NCBI GenBank assembly: GCA_032622095.1
Contig: CP136066.1
Coordinates: 197,152,816-197,216,815, forward strand
Origin: Siphonodentalium dalli
Taxonomy: Eukaryota; Mollusca; Scaphopoda; Gadilida; Siphonodentaliidae
Direction of reading: 5' to 3'
Length of the DNA stretch: 64,000 nt
The position numbers and the translations under genes are program-made. A model generated the notes under the pieces. It searched no databases and was not told where the DNA came from. It worked only from the letters and a program-made list of their open reading frames with translations. Shown in pieces: positions 45,723 through 56,193 of this stretch. Every line of letters begins with the position of its first letter. Position 1 is the stretch's first letter.

Positions 45723-47390
45723 GGCAATGTGTTAGTAGCACCGTTTCATAATTATGGAACTATTGAAATTTTACTTCTCATGTCGTTAGCAGAGTTCGGA
45801 GTTTGGGATGATACCCAGGAAGATTTGAAAGGGTCGTCGGCCATCCCCAACAACCCACGTTTGAATGCCGTAATTCCACTGAAGAGCGTTTGTAGGTTTT
45901 GTGAAATTGATATATACCAATGCACGGTAGGTGTTTGCCTACCGTGCATGAGGTGGATGTCACCAATGCAAGAAGCAAAGCCCCACCCCATTCCGAACTA
46001 GGACCGGCGGAAATTTGCTTGTTTTCACGGAGGCGGAGTTCATGTGTTCCCCACAGTAGAGTGTTCTATGAAAGGTTAACATTGGGTCGTGGTTCAAAGA
46101 GCACTTTACTTTGTTCTTGGTATAACGTACACGCTAACTGTGGTGATGCGATGTATCTGATTCCACACTGTTGCTGCAATTCAGTTTTAACAATTCAATT
46201 CAATTTATTAGATACTCTCATCGTATAACAATACATATTGAGAAGAAATGTGTTAGTGCATGCAATTCACATGATATGTATGAATATATGAATATATTGG
46301 GAATTAAACGGGATATTTGTGCGTTCATAATAAATGTTGGGGTATATTGGCAGCAATTTGTGTAGATTTCGTCAGGAGTGGTTTATCTCACGCTGGACCT
46401 TTTTGATAGTTTTTAACTTTCGTACCGCTAGAGTTAAATATGTCATGATGTTTTATTACGTTATGTCGATTGTTGTAGTACGCTTTGATATATTTCAATC
46501 TCAGATCTCTTAACTGCTGGCATATAAGAATGGTGTGGTATTCGTCTCCTAGCTATTCCATACGTAAGGTGCATTTCCACTGGCAATTTATGGTTTCTAG
46601 TTCTTAATCTTTGGATGGTCAATAAGGCGCTGTTGTCATCTAAGGATATATATTTCGGTCTACCGAAGTTCGGTTTTATACATCTATAAAACGCAAATTT
46701 GTTTGATGTATTCAAAGACGAACACCATGTATGGAGGATTATGTGATTTGCTATGATAACAACTATAAGAGGGTTGGTATGCAGTATAAGTGCTGTAATG
46801 AACCAAGTTGAATTAATAATCCATATTAACCAGTACTGGTAAACAAACTTATAAAGTTAGATGTGTTACCAAAAGGACACGAAGTCCGTCCATGATGGCG
46901 ATTGAGTCCGACATTTAAACTGGCAAATGAGAATCTTGTTTTGATTTCTTCGTGCCACCAATCCAGTCATCAGCTAGTGTGCCCCAGGGTGCCTACATTT
47001 TCTTGACAAAAGCCATGCAAACGTTTGTACTTGATATTTTCTGACATGTATTTTTGCTGTTCAATCTGAAGGCACCATTATATAATACATGTATATGAAA
47101 ATCTTGCAGATTTAACTCTATATACGTTAGGTGACCGCTGTGTTATTTCTTCGTGTCACCAAACCTGTCATCGGGTACTGTGTCTCCGCCAACATTTTCT
47201 TTTCAAAAACCAAACACTGCCTACGATTAGAGTTATTGGAAGTAGCAGTATGGCAGCCGTCAACATACCGACACCCAGAGCCACTGAAAAAGAAGATGAG
47301 ACCAATATTATCCACGATTACATGGGATGTTTTAATTTATTATAAACAGCTTAACAATATCATAAATCATACAAAACCCCTGTCGCAAAT
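45723..47390. other. Mostly unique non-coding sequence
   Basis: A 12-bp perfect hairpin ATGCACGGTAGG / CCTACCGTGCAT with a 6-nt loop lies at 45920-45949. A pair of related 90-bp segments (46920-47010 and 47125-47215) share TTCTTCGTGYCACCAA and ACATTTTCTTKWCAAAA. No splice-bounded gene was recognised. Confidence 0.5.
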
Positions 47391-47406
47391 TATTCACCAT
47401 ACTAAC

Positions 47407-47732
47407 GCTGAAGGGGTCACTCTCACCAAAAAAAGTGCTGAAGGGTACACAGGATTTTCAAAATGTGCTGAAGGGTACACAGGGTTTTGAAATGTCGTTC
47501 CAAAGGACATTCAGTTTTCGTATCTGCCATGATTTCTGTTAGAGAATAATTGTTTACGTTCCAATGAATATTAAAATGTACTGAAAACAAACTGCTAATG
47601 GGCGCCATACTTTTATAAACACAATTTAAGTAATGGTGTTCGTGCCGATCACAAACCCTGTGTACCCTTCAGCACAATTTCAAAACCTGTGTACCCATCA
47701 GCACTTTTTTGGTGAGAGTGACCCCTTCGGCT
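47407..47732. mobile_element. hAT-type miniature element with 8-bp TSD ATACTAAC
   Basis: GCTGAAGGGGTCACTCTCAC at the left and GTGAGAGTGACCCCTTCGGC at the right are inverted. GTGCTGAAGGGTACACAGG is repeated in the left arm and mirrored in the right. Flanking 8-bp copies of ATACTAAC lie at 47399-47406 and 47733-47740. Length 326 bp, no ORF. The core (CCATGATTTCTGTTAGA, GGGCGCCATAC) recurs at 52750-52840. Confidence 0.88.
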
Positions 47733-47744
47733 ATACTAACTCTG

Positions 47745-48600
47745 ATTTTTCGACAGCTGGCAGAAATTAATCCGTTCTGAAAAGTTTAACTGCATGGTAT
47801 TTTTGCAGTTTGTAGTCAAAACTTGCCAGTGCGTTGACGTGCCCTTAGGCCGCATTTACACACTCGCAAATTTCCCTACCTTTATAGGTCTAAACGAATC
47901 GAGGAAAGCCATTATGTGCATATATAAAACATTAAACAAAACTTACAATTTAATCAGAAGCTGTCAATACACATAATACTGTAAAACTATTGGTTGTCAC
48001 ACATTTCGATATTAAAGTTATATATTTCTCGATAACCTAAATTTCTTGATAACTTCTGCTATTGAAATGAAAGCACCCATAGCATGACCACGCCTATATA
48101 CCGCGTGTCTAAATGTAAATTAAATTATTTTTCGATGACGTCTGCGATATAAACGGGGATTCCGATGCTGCATCAAAAATCCTCCAGACAGCACTGCTCT
48201 GCCAATAGATTTATTGCTAATCACCCACCAGTACTCAAGTGCATAAGTAACTAGAAAAATCAACAAGACTCGATCCCGCAATCCAGCTAACATTTTCAAA
48301 GAAATTAAGTTTCATAAACTAACAACCCGTGTCACCCGATACAGGCGAAATATTTCTGGAACACTTGCTGTCACAATGGAGTGATCAGTTGATCACTGCG
48401 TGTACGCTGTTCACTAGCCAATCGAAAGCGACGAATTCACGACAGCTTTGATCACTCGATAATTGGATGTTTGATTGACAACATTTCAACTTTTGGTGCG
48501 TCTTGTTCGTCGGCAATTATCTCAAAGGTTTACGCTTCTTTTAAACTTATATCTTCAACTTATGGTGGTTCTCTTGTGGAATGGCGGATTGAATTATAAG
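47745..48600. other. Non-coding stretch, no gene seen
   Basis: One small palindrome, GTGATCAGTTGATCAC, lies near 48382. Nothing else could be supported. Confidence 0.4.
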
Positions 48601-48608
48601 ATATAACT

Positions 48609-48739
48609 CTTGTTTCGATTAAGGTTATGAGTTATAACCGAAAAGTTTAAAGATAAATTTTCTATAACTTCCCTACGCGCGTTACAGAATTTATGTTCAA
48701 ACTTTTCGATTATATCTAAATAACCTTAATCGAAACAAG
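48609..48739. repeat. Foldback hairpin
   Basis: CTTGTTTCGATTAAGGTTAT pairs with ATAACCTTAATCGAAACAAG. GAAAAGTTT / AAACTTTTC pair inside, with a loop of about 55 nt. Confidence 0.8.
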
Positions 48740-48784
48740 AATTATTTCTTAAATATACTTAATGATATTATAATAATGGCTGTG

Positions 48785-49154
48785 TCAGAGTGTCCCCATA
48801 TCATCAAGATACACCAACAACAGCAACATTTCTTCAAAATACGGTTTAGTTAACAGAATCAATTAATTGCAACAAAACAATTCTAACCACTGTCAATAGT
48901 GGTATAAAATTTCCCAAAACGTGTTATTTATCAACATTTTGTTCAACAAATATTTCTGTATTATCACTTTCGTATTCACGAAATTTGACCGTATTGCCAC
49001 TTGTTTTAGAGTTATTATCTTCAACCGCAATTTTTGCGTTTGACGGCGTGTTTGATGGGTAGGTTCCTCGACTCGAATCAAATAGTTTAACCCCCCCCCC
49101 CCCTCAAAGCCAAATAAATAGTAATTTAGGGGTGTTTAATCGGATTGAGTACCT
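48785..49154. mobile_element. TTAA-flanked TIR element, third copy (one end eroded)
   Basis: The right end GGATTGAGTACCT plus TTAA (49155-49158) is intact. The left end keeps only GTGTCCCCATATCATCAAGA of the outer repeat. A G/C-poor region is interrupted by a C-run (about 49090). Confidence 0.75.
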
Positions 49155-49204
49155 TTAAACTATATTTAAATATGCATCTCCTTGAATGTTTCATATATAC
49201 ACAT

Positions 49205-49460
49205 GCCTGCTAATAGTGTGTCTATTATTTGCAGAATGAGGTCCACAGAGGATGAATTTGGTAAATTTGGATGAATTTGGTAAATTCACCGGTGAATTTG
49301 GTAAATTCACCCTCTGAGAGCTTCATTCTGCGTAGGTCTCAACTGCTATTGAGACCTATAGGAACAGATTGAAGTTCCCCAGTTGAAGATGGTGATGTTC
49401 CCCAATTAGTCACCTTTGAATTATATCTTCTGCAAATTAGGAGATATGGAAACTTCCAAA
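49205..49460. mobile_element. Partial copy of the hAT-like element (TGCAGAATGAGGTCC family)
   Basis: TAGTGTGTCTATTATTTGCA, GAATGAGGTCC, then CTTCATTCTGCGTAGGTCTC follow the first 200 bp of the elements at 56194 and 59411. The right end is lost. The GAATTTGGTAAATTCACC motif is locally repeated three times. Confidence 0.7.
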
Positions 49461-49469
49461 AAAAGTGGC

Positions 49470-49710
49470 TCTATATTTATTACATGATCCTACCCTTATC
49501 TCATTCAATAAACCCATTCTATAAATTTTTTAATGTGCAACGTTCGTTGTATAACAGGAAATAGTGCCAGGTGACCGTTGACTTCCCCCGGTTTGTCGTC
49601 TGTTTACATTCCATACGCTACGTCTCAAATTACTATGGCTTTCAATATTTTCCAACAAACTCTAATGAATGGAGAGTCTGAAAAGTTATTTCATTAAATA
49701 CATATACGCA
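49470..49710. other. Non-coding stretch
   Basis: Unique sequence, no feature supported. Confidence 0.35.
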
Positions 49711-49716
49711 ATTTTA

Positions 49717-50053
49717 CGGTGGCTGGTTTAGGACATGGTAAAAAAAAAACTCTTGCGTTAGAACGTGCGAGCTCTTGCGATCGAACGTGCGAGCTCTTGC
49801 GTTCGAACGTGCGAGCTCTTGCATTCGAACGTGCGAGCTTGTGAGCCAGTTCCTGTAAGAGCTCGTACGTTCGAACGCATGTAAGAGCTCGAACGTTCGA
49901 ATGCAAGAGCTCGCATGTTCGAACGCAAGAGCTCTGACGTTCGGACGTAAGGGCTTGCACATTCGAACGCAAGAGCTCGCACGTTCGAACGTAAGAGCTC
50001 GCACGTTCGAACGTGCGCGCTTTTTTGTTTACCATGTCCTAAACCAACCACCG
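49717..50053. mobile_element. Foldback element with internal 22-bp repeats, TA target
   Basis: CGGTGGCTGGTTTAGGACAT at the left and ATGTCCTAAACCAACCACCG at the right are inverted, with TA on each side (49715-49716, 50054-50055). The interior is an array of GCGTTCGAACGTGCGAGCTC-type units. These are partly palindromic (TTCGAA, GAGCTC) and switch orientation at the middle. Open frames across it come from the repeat period. The ends and TA site would suit a Tc1/mariner-type miniature element. Confidence 0.85.
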
Positions 50054-50212
50054 TACAATACGTCAAAAACGTTTTTATTTATCTGTGACTATTTCTTTAC
50101 GCGGGCAAAGAACGCATGGTTACGTGAAACGTCATCGCAGGCCCCATAGAAGCCGATGATAGTTTCACGTCCCACCTGTTGATTTAAATATGTTTTATCG
50201 AGGTTTTGAATC

Positions 50213-50396
50213 ATGTAATAAATAGAATCTACACCTCGTCCAGAGTTTATAGCAGATTATACAAAACTCGTGCAGCAAATTAGGTCTGGACCTTGCCAAA
50301 GGCTCGGTCCAGACTTAATTTACTGGATTCGTTTGAAAATTCCGCTGTAAACTGGGGACTCGTTGTAGATCCTCTATTTATTACATACCCCAAACA
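50213..50396. mobile_element. Foldback element, about 184 bp
   Basis: ATGTAATAAATAGAATCTAC is mirrored by GTAGATCCTCTATTTATTACAT. Inside, AATTAGGTCTGGACCTTGCC is mirrored by GGCTCGGTCCAGACTTAATT around a short centre. Confidence 0.8.
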
Positions 50397-50724
50397 CAAA
50401 CACAAGTGATATCACTATGAGCGTTACCGATTGGCATCAGTCGTTTTACAATGCGTTTTGTATCACAAACTTCTTAAACAAAATAGTTATGTAGCCTTTA
50501 GCAACGCAATTACGGCATGCGCCTGAAGGGATAGTACAGGGTGGCCCTATAACTGTCGAAATTACCACATCTATAAACTTGAAGTAAGATATACATCATC
50601 GGGCGTGTAATAACACATGCATATAAGCTTGATACATTCGTCAAATCAAGCCAAGTGTCGAACGTTGCTATCATAGTTACCATGGATACCAGGCAAAGTT
50701 GCCAATGTGTCAACGGATACTTAC

Positions 50725-50884
50725 CGTCCATCCTGCGGCACACGAAGAGAGACCGACATTGGCACACAGATGGGTCGTTGTTCTCTTGTCCTGTGATAAT
50801 AGCCTTCCCGCAACTGAAGCAGAACATACATCCACACCGGCACCAAATTTCGTCGCAGTCGTTCCCAACTTTCTCGACATACGT
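50725..50884 (-). CDS. RBR E3 ubiquitin ligase, exon 2 (RING2 domain)
   Basis: The minus-strand acceptor (ATTCTTCACAG) opens at 50884 in phase 0 and reads TYVEKVGNDCDEIWCRCGCM, then FCFSCGKAII. This is the RING2/Rcat pattern C-x4-C-x4/5-C-x2-C. In such ligases the cysteine in the GxDC...C segment receives ubiquitin from E2 as a thioester. Exon 1 stops at KKCPHCQ, so joining the two recreates the first CxxC pair of RING2 directly before this segment. After a second cysteine cluster (CQCRSLFVC) the exon ends at a strong GTAAGT donor at 50724, leaving phase 1. A further 3' exon is therefore expected at lower coordinates; I could not identify it. Reading on through the donor would give about 50 more codons, which I think is intronic. 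Confidence 0.78.
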
Positions 50885-50889
50885 CTGTG

Positions 50890-52610
50890 AAGAATAGATT
50901 AACCTGTTTTAGTATATTATCGGAAATTGATATGGCGAGGAACAGTCTGATATTTTATTCGCGGACTGGTCCAAACTCCATGCAGGGTTTACCTCCCTTA
51001 ATGACTCGGCAAGACCGACGCTATATCGACAACATTTTACCCACATTTGGTGGACTTCCGCGCGATATTAATATATGTATACTAAGCAAACAGAGCAACA
51101 TGCTGCCCTTATCATGCACACAAAATATCGAACACAATTTGTGTAATTTCGTACCTTAAGTTTGGAAAGTCCCTCTTGGACCAATGAACTATATTGCGAA
51201 ACGGTGTGATTTGGTTCTCCGATTATTTTATCAACACAAAAGTCAAAACCACGACATCATGACGGCAACATGCATGGCAAGTGAAACACAAGAGTTCTAA
51301 TTAGCTACCATTTTTCTAAGTAGCGTGCGATCATAGTCAACAAAACTACCGCTCTAATTCTCCATTGTGTCAATATGATTTTAATGCGGGAATTTTTCTC
51401 AAAGCACAAAGGAAATTTGACTTTGGGCGATCGATATCGCCATTTTGGCTAGAAAAAAAAACACGCGCTATAAATATAGAAAACAACAGACTAGTACCCA
51501 GTCGGTGACAGGATCAGAAAGGAAGTATGACTGGTGCGCTCTGGTAGAGATTGAACAGAATCGTAGCTGAGTGTTTCTAACTGGTATTTGAAAGTTTCCA
51601 CATGTTATAAAGTTCGAACCTAACGCCCATATATTGGAGTTTTCCAACTGGTAATCATATCAATCCACAAATTTTACCAAAATTACGAAAATATCCCACT
51701 TTTGGTCTAAACAAACAATTGCAACCTATTTTTGGCCATGGAAATTCCGATTGTGGAACAGTTTGACCAGCATTAAGGTTGGGATAAGAAAACATCCATA
51801 TTACCATACCCCGTTTCGCCACGCACCTGTTTCGTGAGCATGTTTCCGAACGATTCACATTACGGAGCATTTTATTACTGATGTATTTTATGTAATAAAC
51901 AAACAAATGCATTAATTCAAAATACGTGTATTAGCTTTTTTGCGATTTTCATAAAAAACTATTGTTCGATTTATATAGTTTTAATCATGTTGTATGTTAG
52001 CTCTAAAACATGTATCACATGGCTTTGATCTTCATTTAATTCCAGTATTACCAATATATATCCAAACGACATATACACATCCCAGATCGCGACCGGAGGG
52101 TGGGGAGTTGTAACTTGTGAACAGATTGCAGGAAGGTGTGCGGTTTTTCCACATGGTAAATTCAAGAACCAAACGCCTCCAAACCTGCAAAACGTCTGAG
52201 TTAATAAGTACATATACGATTCATCATTTCACTCGACTATTCTGTTAGCGTTGTTGACCAGATATACCCCCAATAGTCTACGAATCTTAAGTGGCTATAC
52301 AAATACATTACGGTCCAATATGCAGCATGACTGGGTGAATAATAAATCCAATAACAGTATATATCTATATTGTTTTAATACCATGTATGTTTGTTTTTTT
52401 GCCGTTGAGGCATGGTTAGAGCTGTTACAGAGGTTATATGTTGGGCTTTATACCCTTTTCCGTACTATAAATGGAAACTGGAAATCCCATTCAGTTAAAA
52501 GGAGTGACCCATTCAGTCTCATTATGAGGATGTAAAACAATCGGTACTCAACACAGAGAATAATTCACAATGGGCATCATTGGAATTTACCCCGAATTTA
52601 AGTCTGATGT
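50890..52610. other. Intron of the RBR gene, proximal part
   Basis: Lies within the minus-strand intron 50885-54107. It holds a dispersed repeat fragment (51640-51830, related to 19870 and 30040) and otherwise unique AT-rich sequence. No coding block was recognised. Confidence 0.5.
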
Positions 52611-52616
52611 TAACTT

Positions 52617-53234
52617 TTATAAGTGGGTTAGGGCAGTAAGAATCTCATGAAACAATTTAACAAGCCTGTCTAGAAAAAAAATTGAAAATGTGCTGAAAGA
52701 CACACATGTTTTGAAATCTCGTTCTAAATTATGTTTATATTTGGGGCCTGCCATGATTTCTGTTAGATAATACTTGTCTACGTTCCAATGAAAATAAAAA
52801 TGAACTGAAAACACAGCAAACTGCTGATGGGCGCCAGACTTTCAGAAACACAGTTGAAGTAACTGCGTTAGTGTCGATTGAAAAGCAAATATTGACCCGC
52901 CATATAAAATCCAGTCGTAAGTCGGGGATTATTTTTCCCTGTGCCAATGCATTCTCTTATATATGCTAGTCGGCCATAGGTCGCCTCGCATATATAAGAG
53001 AATGCATTGGCCTAACAATTTTTTATCATTTTTTTTAAATAAATGTTTCTGACAATTTTTAGGACATAAAATAAAAAACATCCATTACCCTGCAGGGAGC
53101 CCCACACATCTATAGAGTAAAAAAATCCCGACTTCCGACTGGATTTGATATGGCGGGTCACATATACCATTCAGAACATTTTAAAATCATGTGTACGCTT
53201 CAGCATGTTTTATGTGAGAGTGACACCTTCAGCC
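52617..53234. mobile_element. Diverged relative of the 47407 hAT-type element, with nested hairpin
   Basis: CCATGATTTCTGTTAGATAA, CTACGTTCCAATGAA, AACTGCTGATGGGCGCCA and the end GTGAGAGTGACACCTTCAGC follow the 47407 element. It is interrupted by a symmetric block with arms GACCCGCCATAT and ATATGGCGGGTC (about 52895-53156), centred on a double-hairpin family hairpin. This lies within the RBR intron. Confidence 0.75.
52944..53010. mobile_element. Single hairpin of the double-hairpin family, 67 nt
   Basis: CCAATGCATTCTCTTATATA through to AATGCATTGG pairs along nearly its whole length. It is preceded by CCCTGTG as at 55185. It is nested inside a larger inverted block. Confidence 0.85.
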
Positions 53235-53366
53235 ATAATGAGGTGGCCCTCGATATTTGTCACCAGTATGTCCTGAATTATAGAACGTCGGGCAATTTCG
53301 CGGAGACGTCGGACAAGGATACATTACATTCCACAATAGATTGGGGAAGTTACTGGCCTGATACTA

Positions 53367-53866
53367 GATCATGCCATGAATCTCTACTCTGGCTAACGCC
53401 CATAGAGATCATATTCCACCAGTACAAAACCTGGGAACTTTTTGAAGTTTTGACAGGAACCTTATAAAGTCGAAAATATTACGCGGGGAATTTATTTCTT
53501 AGCTATTATATGTTCCTCAATAATGTAATTCACAGTAGGTAAATCTCCCAACTTAAAAATTCATGATTTTCTCTGACGTTTATTAGCCAATATCGCAAGA
53601 AACATTGAATTATTTACCTATGAGAAATTCCATAATTGTAATCGACGCAAAGCAAAATCGCTCACAAATTCACTCAAATCTTAAAATTTCGAGATAGGAC
53701 CGTCACCCATAGTGAAGTACATTATTAAGGAAGAGACAATAACTAAGAAATATATTGCCCGACTTTATAAGGTTCCCTGTCAAAACTTCAAAAAGTTCCA
53801 AGGTTTTGTACTGGTGGAATATGATCTCTACGGGCGTTAGCCAGACTAGAGGTTCATGGCATGATC
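53367..53866. mobile_element. Foldback element with about 180-bp arms, copy 1
   Basis: The left arm GATCATGCCATGAATCTCTA...CAGTACAAAACCTGGGAACT...TTGACAGGAACCTTATAAAG is mirrored by the right arm ending TTCATGGCATGATC. The same element occurs at 58736-59259. It sits in the RBR intron. Confidence 0.88.
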
Positions 53867-54091
53867 TATATACTGACCACCAGTATGGTGCCCTCACAGA
53901 CGACAGTCAGTGATAGATCCTTCTATATGTGAGGGGCTCTCTACGGGCGTTAGCCAGACTAGAGATCCATGGCATGATCTATATACTGACCACCCGTATG
54001 GTTCCCTCACAGATGACAGTCAGTGATATATCCTTCTATATGTGAGGGGCTCTCTACGGGCGTTAGCCGGAGTAGAGAATTATGGCATGAT
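53867..54091. repeat. 113-bp tandem duplication, 2 copies, next to RBR exon 1
   Basis: Unit TATATACTGACCACCAGTAT...GACAGTCAGTGAT...GAGGGGCTCTCTACGGGCG. It contains the end of the foldback arm (GCGTTAGCCAGACTAGAG). It ends about 15 bp from the exon 1 splice donor. Confidence 0.85.
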
Positions 54092-54107
54092 CTAACCTGA
54101 CACTAAC

Positions 54108-54725
54108 CTGACAGTGTGGACACTTCTTCGCTCGCCTCTTGATGACACCATTCGCCCAACGTCGTAGTTGTTTCGCCCCTTGCCCTTGCCATTTCTTGCA
54201 CGACAATCCTTCGTGCCAGGGCGCATGACACACAAAGCACCACTCGAATGTGCAATCAATGCACTCTACTCTCACACCGTCCTTTGGGGGTTTCATCCGA
54301 GGCCATGAATCGGGGTCCACTCGCGTCACATTACGGCAATTAGGGCATGTTTTCACACCGGTGTCCCTCCTTGATTCCACCAAATTATGTTCGAGGATGG
54401 CGGCGATGTCTTCCGGAAAATTCGAACTCACGCGTGAAACGGCGTCTTCCATCACCCGCCAACACATCGGGCAGTGAACGATAACTCGACCTTGCATAAT
54501 CGTTGTTTCAATGTGTTGATCGAAGCATTGCTGGCAGATCTTACCACCACAATGATGGCCGACAAGAATCGTATCATCGACACACCTCGATACACATATT
54601 TCGCACAAGGTACATGTTACACATTCGCATGCATTGATTTCTGCATCACCCGAAGACGAAATGGTAAGTGACAGCATGGGGATATGTTCATCGCTCAAGC
54701 TGTAGTTGGTTGTATCCATTTCCAT
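54108..54725 (-). CDS. RBR E3 ubiquitin ligase, exon 1 (RING1 and IBR), RNF217-like
   Basis: It begins MEMDTTNYSLSDEHIPM at 54725; the acidic, flexible N-terminus covers about residues 1-30. RING1 spans about residues 32-98, with CTLCEICVSRC, HHCGGKICQQCFDQHI and VHCPMC. The IBR spans about residues 120-180, with KTCPNCRNVTR, VECIDCTFEWCFVCHAPWHE and LSCKKW. The exon then gives the first CxxC of RING2 (KKCPHCQ). The WCFxCHxPWHEGxxCK text and the following RRWANG helix are most like the RNF217/RNF144 branch of RBR ligases. Such enzymes accept E2~ubiquitin at RING1 and pass ubiquitin through a RING2 cysteine. The donor CAG|GTTAGT follows at 54107 in phase 0 and fits exon 2 at 50884. An 11-bp direct repeat (GTCAGGTTAGT / GTCAGGTTAGA) supplies a second, out-of-frame donor candidate. 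The start codon is the first ATG; an ATG two codons further in is an alternative. Confidence 0.85.
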
Positions 54726-54809
54726 TTTTTTTCTTCACAAAGACGTTTAAAAATTGCGTCACATGTAGTTATCGAAGGACATCTGGAGGATATAAAGAAT
54801 TAAAGACAT

Positions 54810-55010
54810 ATTATGGACTTATTCCGGTGCGTTAAACTGTTAACTTAGTATTCAGGAACTATGTCAACTGGAGGAATGTAGCATTCTACTACGTCGCCGA
54901 AAATCTCAAGCAAATCGACCGTACCACTCCATAGAAAATACCACCTGAACTACAATCAATTGTAAATATTTACTTCTCGATTCGGGACGCAAATATTGGC
55001 GAAAACGATT
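54810..55010. repeat. 200-bp dispersed repeat just upstream of the RBR gene
   Basis: GTATTCAGGAACTATGTCAA, AACTGGAGGAATGTAGCATT, GAAAATCTCAAGCAAAT, TTGTAAATATTTACTWCTCG and TCGGGACGCA occur in the same order at 61655-61855. It begins about 90 bp before the presumed ATG, so it may form part of the RBR promoter or 5' leader. Confidence 0.8.
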
Positions 55011-55163
55011 TCGCCACCGAGAGTCACCGAATTTAATTAATATATAATAATGACCGTGTGTGTTGTCAGTTTGGATTTAAAATATGTGTAAATAACTAAT
55101 TCAAGCAAGACTATCGTCCATTTCTATTTGATCACCCTGCCGGAGTGTTTCACACCACTTTAA

Positions 55164-55554
55164 CCCTTTACCCAACAGAACGGCCCTGTGCCAATGCATT
55201 CTCTTATATATGCGAGTCGACCATAGGTCGCCTCGCATATATAAGAGAATGCATTGGCTTAACACATTAAAAATTATAAAATTGTTAAAGAATGTAAGAA
55301 AAAATTGTAAAAAGTGTTAAAAAAAGATTGTTTTAGGCCAATGCATTCTCTTATATATGCGAGGCGACCTATGGTCGACTCGCATATATAAGAGAATGCA
55401 TTGGCACAGGGCATAACTGTAACTATCACAATGTGGTCAAGGAGCCGGTTCCAATGATATCCATATTTGTATGGTTTTATTGAGACAGACCGAAGATATT
55501 TTAGGCTGTTGAAGCTTTATTTGGCCGGTTTTGGCCGGTTTGTTGGGTAAAGGG
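55164..55554. mobile_element. TTAACCCTTT-type TIR element hosting a double hairpin
   Basis: CCCTTTACCCAACA at the left and TGTTGGGTAAAGGG at the right, with TTAA at 55160-55163 and 55555-55558. A 226-bp double-hairpin element (55185-55410) is inserted close to the left end. Confidence 0.85.
55185..55410. mobile_element. Double-hairpin element, best-preserved copy
   Basis: Two 67-nt hairpins (55191-55257 and 55338-55404) are each almost perfect: CCAATGCATTCTCTTATATA, then GCGAG, a central GTCGACCATAGGTCGCC turn, and the complement. They are themselves inverted copies of each other, separated by an 80-bp AT-rich spacer. The whole element has ends CCTGTGCCAATG / CATTGGCACAGG. Each terminal repeat is therefore itself a complete hairpin. 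No ORF. Confidence 0.92.
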
Positions 55555-55581
55555 TTAAGCAAATCACTCATTTTTTGTAAA

Positions 55582-56190
55582 GGTGATTCACGGTGACGCG
55601 CTCAACACCGAGAGCTTGGGTGTCGATGATTAGCGAGGCCCTATGGGTCATCAACATGGTGGTGGCATGCAGTTTTATCCAAGACTCAATATAGGTTACA
55701 CTGGTGTAAATGTTTTCCATAGGCCTCAGTGCTAATGTTTTAGCGTATACTGTTGGCTATATACATTTTGGGTCCACGATTTTCTTTAACTCTGATAAAT
55801 TGGCATTATTTTGGGTAAACTTTTTATGCCAAAAAAATCTTGTCCGTCTGGCAGCGAATTCGCCTTTAAATCTTGTGTTTTCGTAACTAGTGTCAGAACC
55901 GTAAAAACAAATACTGTCATATTTTAGACCACACCAAAAAATTCAAACTTCACTGCAAAGGGTTAATTCCTGTGCCAATGGCTATTTTACCTATGGGAAA
56001 TCATAGGGAAGTGGTGTGATGATTTTTTTTATGCAAAAAGCACACAAGGCTATTGACCAATCAGGGCCCAGTGTCTATTTTATTCTCTCATATATAGTCC
56101 TCCCGCATCCGCTAGATGTCACTCCGAACCCTATTTACACCAGTGTAATCTAAATACGACCATGAATTCCGTGACACACCGTGGATCACC
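55582..56190. mobile_element. TIR element with GGTGATTCACGGTG ends
   Basis: GGTGATTCACGGTGACGC at the left is mirrored by GTGACACACCGTGGATCACC at the right. GGTTACACTGGTGTAAATG is mirrored by ATTTACACCAGTGTAATC. About 610 bp, non-coding. Its right end abuts the target duplication of the next element. Confidence 0.7.
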
Positions 56191-56193
56191 GGT

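Noticed and set aside
47127-47490. Candidate genes on both strands
   Set aside because: Neither shows splice sites or a domain. Part of the sequence belongs to a locally duplicated 90-bp segment and to the hAT-type element.
50510-50724. Read-through extension of the RBR exon 2 frame
   Set aside because: A strong GTAAGT donor precedes it and the extension has no domain features. It remains a minor possibility as an alternative terminus.
54250-54671. Plus-strand frames over the RBR exon
   Set aside because: They are shadows; the cysteine/histidine pattern of RING1 and IBR is on the minus strand.
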